Of a DNA stretch of 8,112 bases, positions 5,311-8,112 are shown in pieces. Made by a program: the position numbers and the translations under genes. Positions within the stretch are counted from its first letter, which is position 1. The number at the start of each line of letters is the position of its first letter. Below the pieces are notes generated by a model that saw only the letters and a list, made by a program, of their open reading frames with translations, was not told the origin of the DNA and did no database searches. This stretch comes from Xanthobacteraceae bacterium (GTDB taxonomy: Bacteria > Pseudomonadota > Alphaproteobacteria > Rhizobiales > Xanthobacteraceae): NCBI GenBank assembly GCA_019746355.1, contig JAIESC010000071.1, positions 1 to 8,112 of the forward strand. Reading direction: 5' to 3'.

Positions 5311-5337
5311 CGAAACGGTTCGGTGCGGGAGAGAACG

Positions 5338-6558
5338 TTGGCACGGCAGCGCGCATTGGTGATCGGCGGCTCGGTCGGCGGGCTGTTTGCGGCGCATCTG
5401 CTGCGTGCCGCGGGCTGGGAGGTTGCGGTCTGCGAGCGCGCCGCGGGCCACCTCGGCGATCGCGGGACCGGCATCGGCACGCGGCCGGAGCTGTTCGCCG
5501 CCATGCGGCGGGCGGGGATCACGGCGCCCGCCTCGCTCGGCATCGACGTGCTCGGGCGCACCGGGCTTGGGCCGGACGGCAGCGTCGTCCACGAGGTCGC
5601 CGTCCCCGCGGTGACCAGCGCCTGGTCGCGCATCTGGCGGCCGCTGCGGCAGGCGCTGCCGGACGCGCTCTACTCCGGCGACAAGACCCTGGCCGGGATC
5701 GAGCAGCACACCGACGGCGTGGAGGGCATCTTCGCCGACGGCGCGCGTCTCGATGCGGACCTGCTGGTCGCCGCCGATGGCCTGCACTCGAGCGTGCGGA
5801 CTGAGCTTTTTCCCGAGCTTGCGCCGCGCTACGCCGGCATCGTCGCCTGGCGCGGCGTGGTCGCGCCGCATCAGCTTGCGCCCGACCTGCACGAGCTGAT
5901 GTTCAGGCGCATGGTGTTCGGCTTTCCGGACGGCGAGCTGCTGCTGTCGATCCCGATGCCCGTGCCGCAGGGCGAGCCCGGCGAGCGCTGCTGCCATTTC
6001 GTCTGGTTCCGTCCGGCCGACGAAGCCGCCCTCACCGCGCTTTGCACCGATGCCAGCGGCCGCAGCCACGGCCGCTCGATCCCGCCGCCGCTAATCCGGC
6101 CCGAGCTGATCGCGGGCATCAGGCGCGACGCCGCGGCGCTGCTCGCGCCGCAGCTTGCGGCGCTGGTGAACGGCACCGCGCAGATCATCCTGCAGCCGAT
6201 CTTCGATCTGGAAGCGCCCCGCGTCGCCGCCGGACGGGTGGCGCTCGTCGGCGACGCCGCCTTCGTCGCCCGCCCGCATGTGGCCTCGGGCGTCATGAAA
6301 GCTGCGCTGGACGCCGAAGCGCTGGCGGACGCATTGGCGGCCAGTTCCGGCGGCGTGGACGCGGCGCTGCAACGCTACAACGCCCAGCGCCAGCCCTACG
6401 GCGCCTGGCTGGTCGAGCGGGGCCGGCACATCGGCGCGACCATCGCCGACCGCAAGGCGGACCCGACGCAGCGTATCGAAACGGTGATGCGCGAGTACGG
6501 TGCGGCGGGCGTGGTCCGCGACCAGCCGATCGCGGCGCGCGTCACGGTTTCGACGTGA
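5338..6558 (+). CDS. FAD-dependent monooxygenase resembling 2,6-dihydroxypyridine 3-monooxygenase
   Basis: This 406-residue class A flavoprotein monooxygenase has the order of motifs I recall from 2,6-dihydroxypyridine 3-hydroxylase of the Arthrobacter nicotine pathway. GGSVGG (10-15) and E33 bind FAD, and GTGIGTRPEL (43-52) resembles the GTGI..PEL stretch. AADG (145-148) is the DG motif, and YAGIVAWRGV (165-174) matches the family YAGYVTWRGV. GRVALVGDAAFVARPHVASGVMKA (299-322) matches its GDAAxxxRPHxxxG block, which replaces the GDAAHP of most relatives. The start is TTG at 5338, with GGAG six bases upstream and the Rossmann strand directly after it; no in-frame ATG sits closer. The enzyme would hydroxylate an electron-rich ring using NADH and O2. 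No other pyridine-pathway gene is beside it: hupB diverges from it and a DUF1697 gene overlaps its 3' end. The exact substrate is unknown. Confidence 0.88.
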   Translation: MARQRALVIGGSVGGLFAAHLLRAAGWEVAVCERAAGHLGDRGTGIGTRPELFAAMRRAGITAPASLGIDVLGRTGLGPDGSVVHEVAVPAVTSAWSRIWRPLRQALPDALYSGDKTLAGIEQHTDGVEGIFADGARLDADLLVAADGLHSSVRTELFPELAPRYAGIVAWRGVVAPHQLAPDLHELMFRRMVFGFPDGELLLSIPMPVPQGEPGERCCHFVWFRPADEAALTALCTDASGRSHGRSIPPPLIRPELIAGIRRDAAALLAPQLAALVNGTAQIILQPIFDLEAPRVAAGRVALVGDAAFVARPHVASGVMKAALDAEALADALAASSGGVDAALQRYNAQRQPYGAWLVERGRHIGATIADRKADPTQRIETVMREYGAAGVVRDQPIAARVTVST

Positions 6559-7054
6559 GCTCCACCAGCTTGGTGACGGTGTTGATGTTGCGGGCGGTGC
6601 CCTCGCTCGCCGCCGGAATCCGGAGCTTCGACCGCCCCATGCCGCTCGGATAGTGGACGTAGATTTCCCGCTCAGCCAGCCGCAATTCCTCGTCGCGCCG
6701 GCCCCGCACATGGTCCAGCGCATCGGCGGGTGGCGCCGTGTCCAGGAAAATCACGTGAGTGTATTTCGGCTCGGTGTTGCGAAACGGGCTGGCCTTGAGA
6801 ACGGCGCGCAATTCGGCAGCCGACCGGAGCACCACGCCGACCGGCTTGCCCAGTTCCTTGCGCAGGGCGGCCTCGAGCGTGGCCTTGATCTTCGCCGGCG
6901 CGGCCTTGCTCTCGAAAACCACGTTGCCGCTCGCGATGTAGGTTTCGACATGCTCGAGACCCGCGTCGAGGCAGACCGCCTTCAGTCGCGACATCGGCAG
7001 CGCGGTGGTGCCACCGACGTTGACCGCGCGAAGCAGGGCAGCATATCGGGCCAT
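6542..7054 (-). CDS. DUF1697 domain protein
   Basis: The product is 170 residues, the whole length of a DUF1697 protein (PF08002); the family's biochemical role is unknown to me. Landmarks are YAALLRAVNVGG (4-15) at the N-terminus, TYIASGNVVFES (38-49), and the C-terminal G(140)RSKLRIP with GTARNINTVTKLVEL (152-166). No signal peptide or membrane segment is seen, so it is probably a soluble cytoplasmic protein. The ATG at 7054 is supported by the family start MARYAALLRAVN and by AGGG seven bases upstream. It lies downstream of lon on the same strand, but the strong lon terminator lies between them, so it probably has its own promoter in the roughly 70 bp before it; none is obvious. Its last codons overlap the end of the convergent monooxygenase gene by 17 bp. 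Confidence 0.93.
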   Translation of the reverse strand: MARYAALLRAVNVGGTTALPMSRLKAVCLDAGLEHVETYIASGNVVFESKAAPAKIKATLEAALRKELGKPVGVVLRSAAELRAVLKASPFRNTEPKYTHVIFLDTAPPADALDHVRGRRDEELRLAEREIYVHYPSGMGRSKLRIPAASEGTARNINTVTKLVELTSKP

Positions 7055-7122
7055 GGCCCGACCCTATCACGCCTTTTGCCCATCTCCTTGCGCAGGACGG
7101 CCGCGAACGTGGCGCTTGACGA

Positions 7123-7153
7123 CAAAGGGCGGCGCGTGCGGCGCCGCCCTTTG
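7123..7153 (-). terminator. Rho-independent terminator of lon
   Basis: CAAAGGGCGGCGC (7123-7135) and GCGCCGCCCTTTG (7141-7153) form a perfect 13-bp stem with a 5-nt loop, 23 bases after the lon stop codon. The minus-strand 3' side ends in TTTG followed by TCGTC. This is the strongest hairpin in the window and separates lon from the DUF1697 gene. Confidence 0.9.
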
Positions 7154-7176
7154 CAACATTCGTTTCGGTGATCCGC

Positions 7177-8112
7177 TCAGTGCGCGGTGAGCCCGGAGCC
7201 ATCCTCCTCGACGACGGCGTCGACCGAAGTCTCCACCGGCTTAGCGGCCTCGTCCCACTGGATCGGCTCGGGCACGCGCACCAGTGCGCGCTTGATGACC
7301 TCGTCCATGCGCGAAACCGGGACGATCTCAAGCCCGCGCTTCACATTGTCGGAGATTTCCACCAGGTCCTTGGCGTTCTCCTCCGGGATGAGCACGGTCT
7401 TGATGCCGCCGCGGAGCGCGGCGAGCAGCTTCTCCTTCAAGCCACCGATCGGCAGCACGCGGCCGCGCAAGGTGATCTCGCCGGTCATGGCGACATCCTT
7501 GCGCACCGGGATGCCGGTCATGGTCGAGATGATCGCCGTGACCATGGCGACGCCCGCCGACGGGCCGTCCTTCGGGGTCGCCCCCTCCGGCACGTGCACG
7601 TGGATGTCGCGCTTGTCGAACAGCGGCGGCTCGATGCCGAAGGCGACCGCCCGCGAGCGCACATAGGACGCCGCGGCCGAGATCGACTCCTTCATCACGT
7701 CGCGCAGGTTGCCCGTGACGGTCATGCGCCCCTTGCCGGGCATCATGACGCCTTCGATGGTGAGCAGCTCGCCGCCCACATCGGTCCAGGCAAGCCCCGT
7801 GACCACGCCGACCAGATCGTCGGCCTCGACCTCGCCGTACCGATACTTCGGCACGCCGAGATAGGCCTCGAGCTTCTTCGGATCGATCGTGACCGACGTC
7901 GACTTGTCGATCGTGAGCTCCTTCACCGCCTTGCGGACCAGCGTCGAAAGCTCACGCTCGAGGTTGCGGACGCCGGCTTCCCGCGTGTAGCGGCGGATCA
8001 GCATCAGCAGCGCGTCGTCGGTGATCGACCACTCTTCGGTCTTGAGGCCGTGCTTGGCCACCGAGTTCGGGATCAGGTGCTTGCGCGCGATCTCGACCTT
8101 CTCTTCCTCGGT
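7177..8112 (-). CDS. lon: ATP-dependent protease Lon, C-terminal part (cut by window edge)
   Basis: These are the last 311 residues of Lon, the cytoplasmic AAA+ serine protease that degrades misfolded and selected regulatory proteins as a hexamer. The fragment opens with [15 protein letters not shown], the end of the AAA+ module. It then runs through the helical lid with the sensor-2 stretch [11 protein letters not shown]. The protease domain follows: DGPSAG holds the catalytic Ser (fragment residue 185), and [10 protein letters not shown] holds the catalytic Lys (fragment residue 228). The 43-residue spacing is the same as S679 to K722 in E. coli Lon. The short acidic tail ending GSGLTAH looks alphaproteobacterial. 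No start lies in the window, and the reading frame stays open to the edge. hupB lies downstream on the same strand, as in the common lon-hupB order, but two genes now intervene. Confidence 0.98.
   Translation of the reverse strand, partial: TEEEKVEIARKHLIPNSVAKHGLKTEEWSITDDALLMLIRRYTREAGVRNLERELSTLVRKAVKELTIDKSTSVTIDPKKLEAYLGVPKYRYGEVEADDLVGVVTGLAWTDVGGELLTIEGVMMPGKGRMTVTGNLRDVMKESISAAASYVRSRAVAFGIEPPLFDKRDIHVHVPEGATPKDGPSAGVAMVTAIISTMTGIPVRKDVAMTGEITLRGRVLPIGGLKEKLLAALRGGIKTVLIPEENAKDLVEISDNVKRGLEIVPVSRMDEVIKRALVRVPEPIQWDEAAKPVETSVDAVVEEDGSGLTAH

Larger units (their letters stand above)
4972..5337. other. 366-bp divergent intergenic region, hupB to DHPH-like monooxygenase
   Basis: No convincing gene lies here; open readings through it lack ribosome binding sites and family resemblance. 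It must hold the hupB promoter (minus strand). TTGCAA at 5050-5055 is a possible -35, but no good -10 accompanies it. It should also hold the promoter of the plus-strand monooxygenase. Visible structure includes a 7-bp hairpin in the hupB leader, GAAAAC (5112-5117) inverted to GTTTTC (5134-5139), CCCGC (5139-5143) inverted to GCGGG (5150-5154), and a 15-bp palindrome near 5293. Confidence 0.6.

Noticed and set aside
4693..5337. 215-codon N-terminal extension of the DHPH-like monooxygenase, reaching across hupB
   Set aside because: It is antisense to hupB, resembles nothing, and the Rossmann fold begins right after the TTG at 5338.
1..8112. CRISPR array, insertion sequence, prophage, toxin-antitoxin or other defence genes
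   Set aside because: No spaced direct repeats, transposase motifs, terminal inverted repeats or paired small genes were found; all gene-sized stretches have ordinary explanations.

Overview
The window is GC-rich, double-stranded bacterial chromosome from an alphaproteobacterium, most likely Rhizobiales in the Bradyrhizobium / Rhodopseudomonas / Afipia / Pseudolabrys neighbourhood. The evidence is the alphaproteobacterial type of Lon C-terminus, the lon-hupB-tRNA-Val-tRNA-Asp order, a small secreted protein of a type I associate with Rhizobiales, and the style of the intergenic palindromes. This placement is by recognition, not by a search.

Positions 1-3755 are a catabolic-looking block. Two genes for class A flavoprotein monooxygenases lie on the minus strand: one is cut by the left window edge, and the other is a complete PhzS-like enzyme. 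A plus-strand gene for a beta-keto acid cleavage enzyme (BKACE, formerly DUF849) diverges from them across a 175-bp control region that holds a 9-bp inverted repeat and a perfect TATAAT. A minus-strand fumarylacetoacetate-hydrolase-family gene converges on the BKACE gene, with a strong hairpin terminator between them. Ring hydroxylation, FAH-type hydrolysis or hydration, and CoA-dependent cleavage of a beta-keto acid would suit degradation of an aromatic or heteroaromatic compound. The substrate cannot be read from the sequence.

Positions 3868-4971 are a housekeeping block, all on the minus strand: hupB with its terminator, tRNA-Val(UAC), a small secreted beta-rich protein only 33 nt behind that tRNA, then tRNA-Asp(GUC) with its own TTGACT promoter, followed by a cluster of palindromes. 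Positions 5338-7054 hold two genes between hupB and lon, which are adjacent in many proteobacteria: a monooxygenase resembling 2,6-dihydroxypyridine 3-monooxygenase (plus strand) and a DUF1697 protein (minus strand). Their 3' ends overlap by 17 bp. The window ends inside lon (minus strand), whose C-terminal part with the Ser-Lys dyad is present, followed by a 13-bp-stem terminator.

No insertion sequence, CRISPR array, phage gene or defence system is visible. The most useful leads are the uncharacterised catabolic set, the tRNA-mRNA arrangement at tRNA-Val, the 9-bp repeat that multiplies the stop codon of the FAH-family gene, and the palindrome cluster behind tRNA-Asp.
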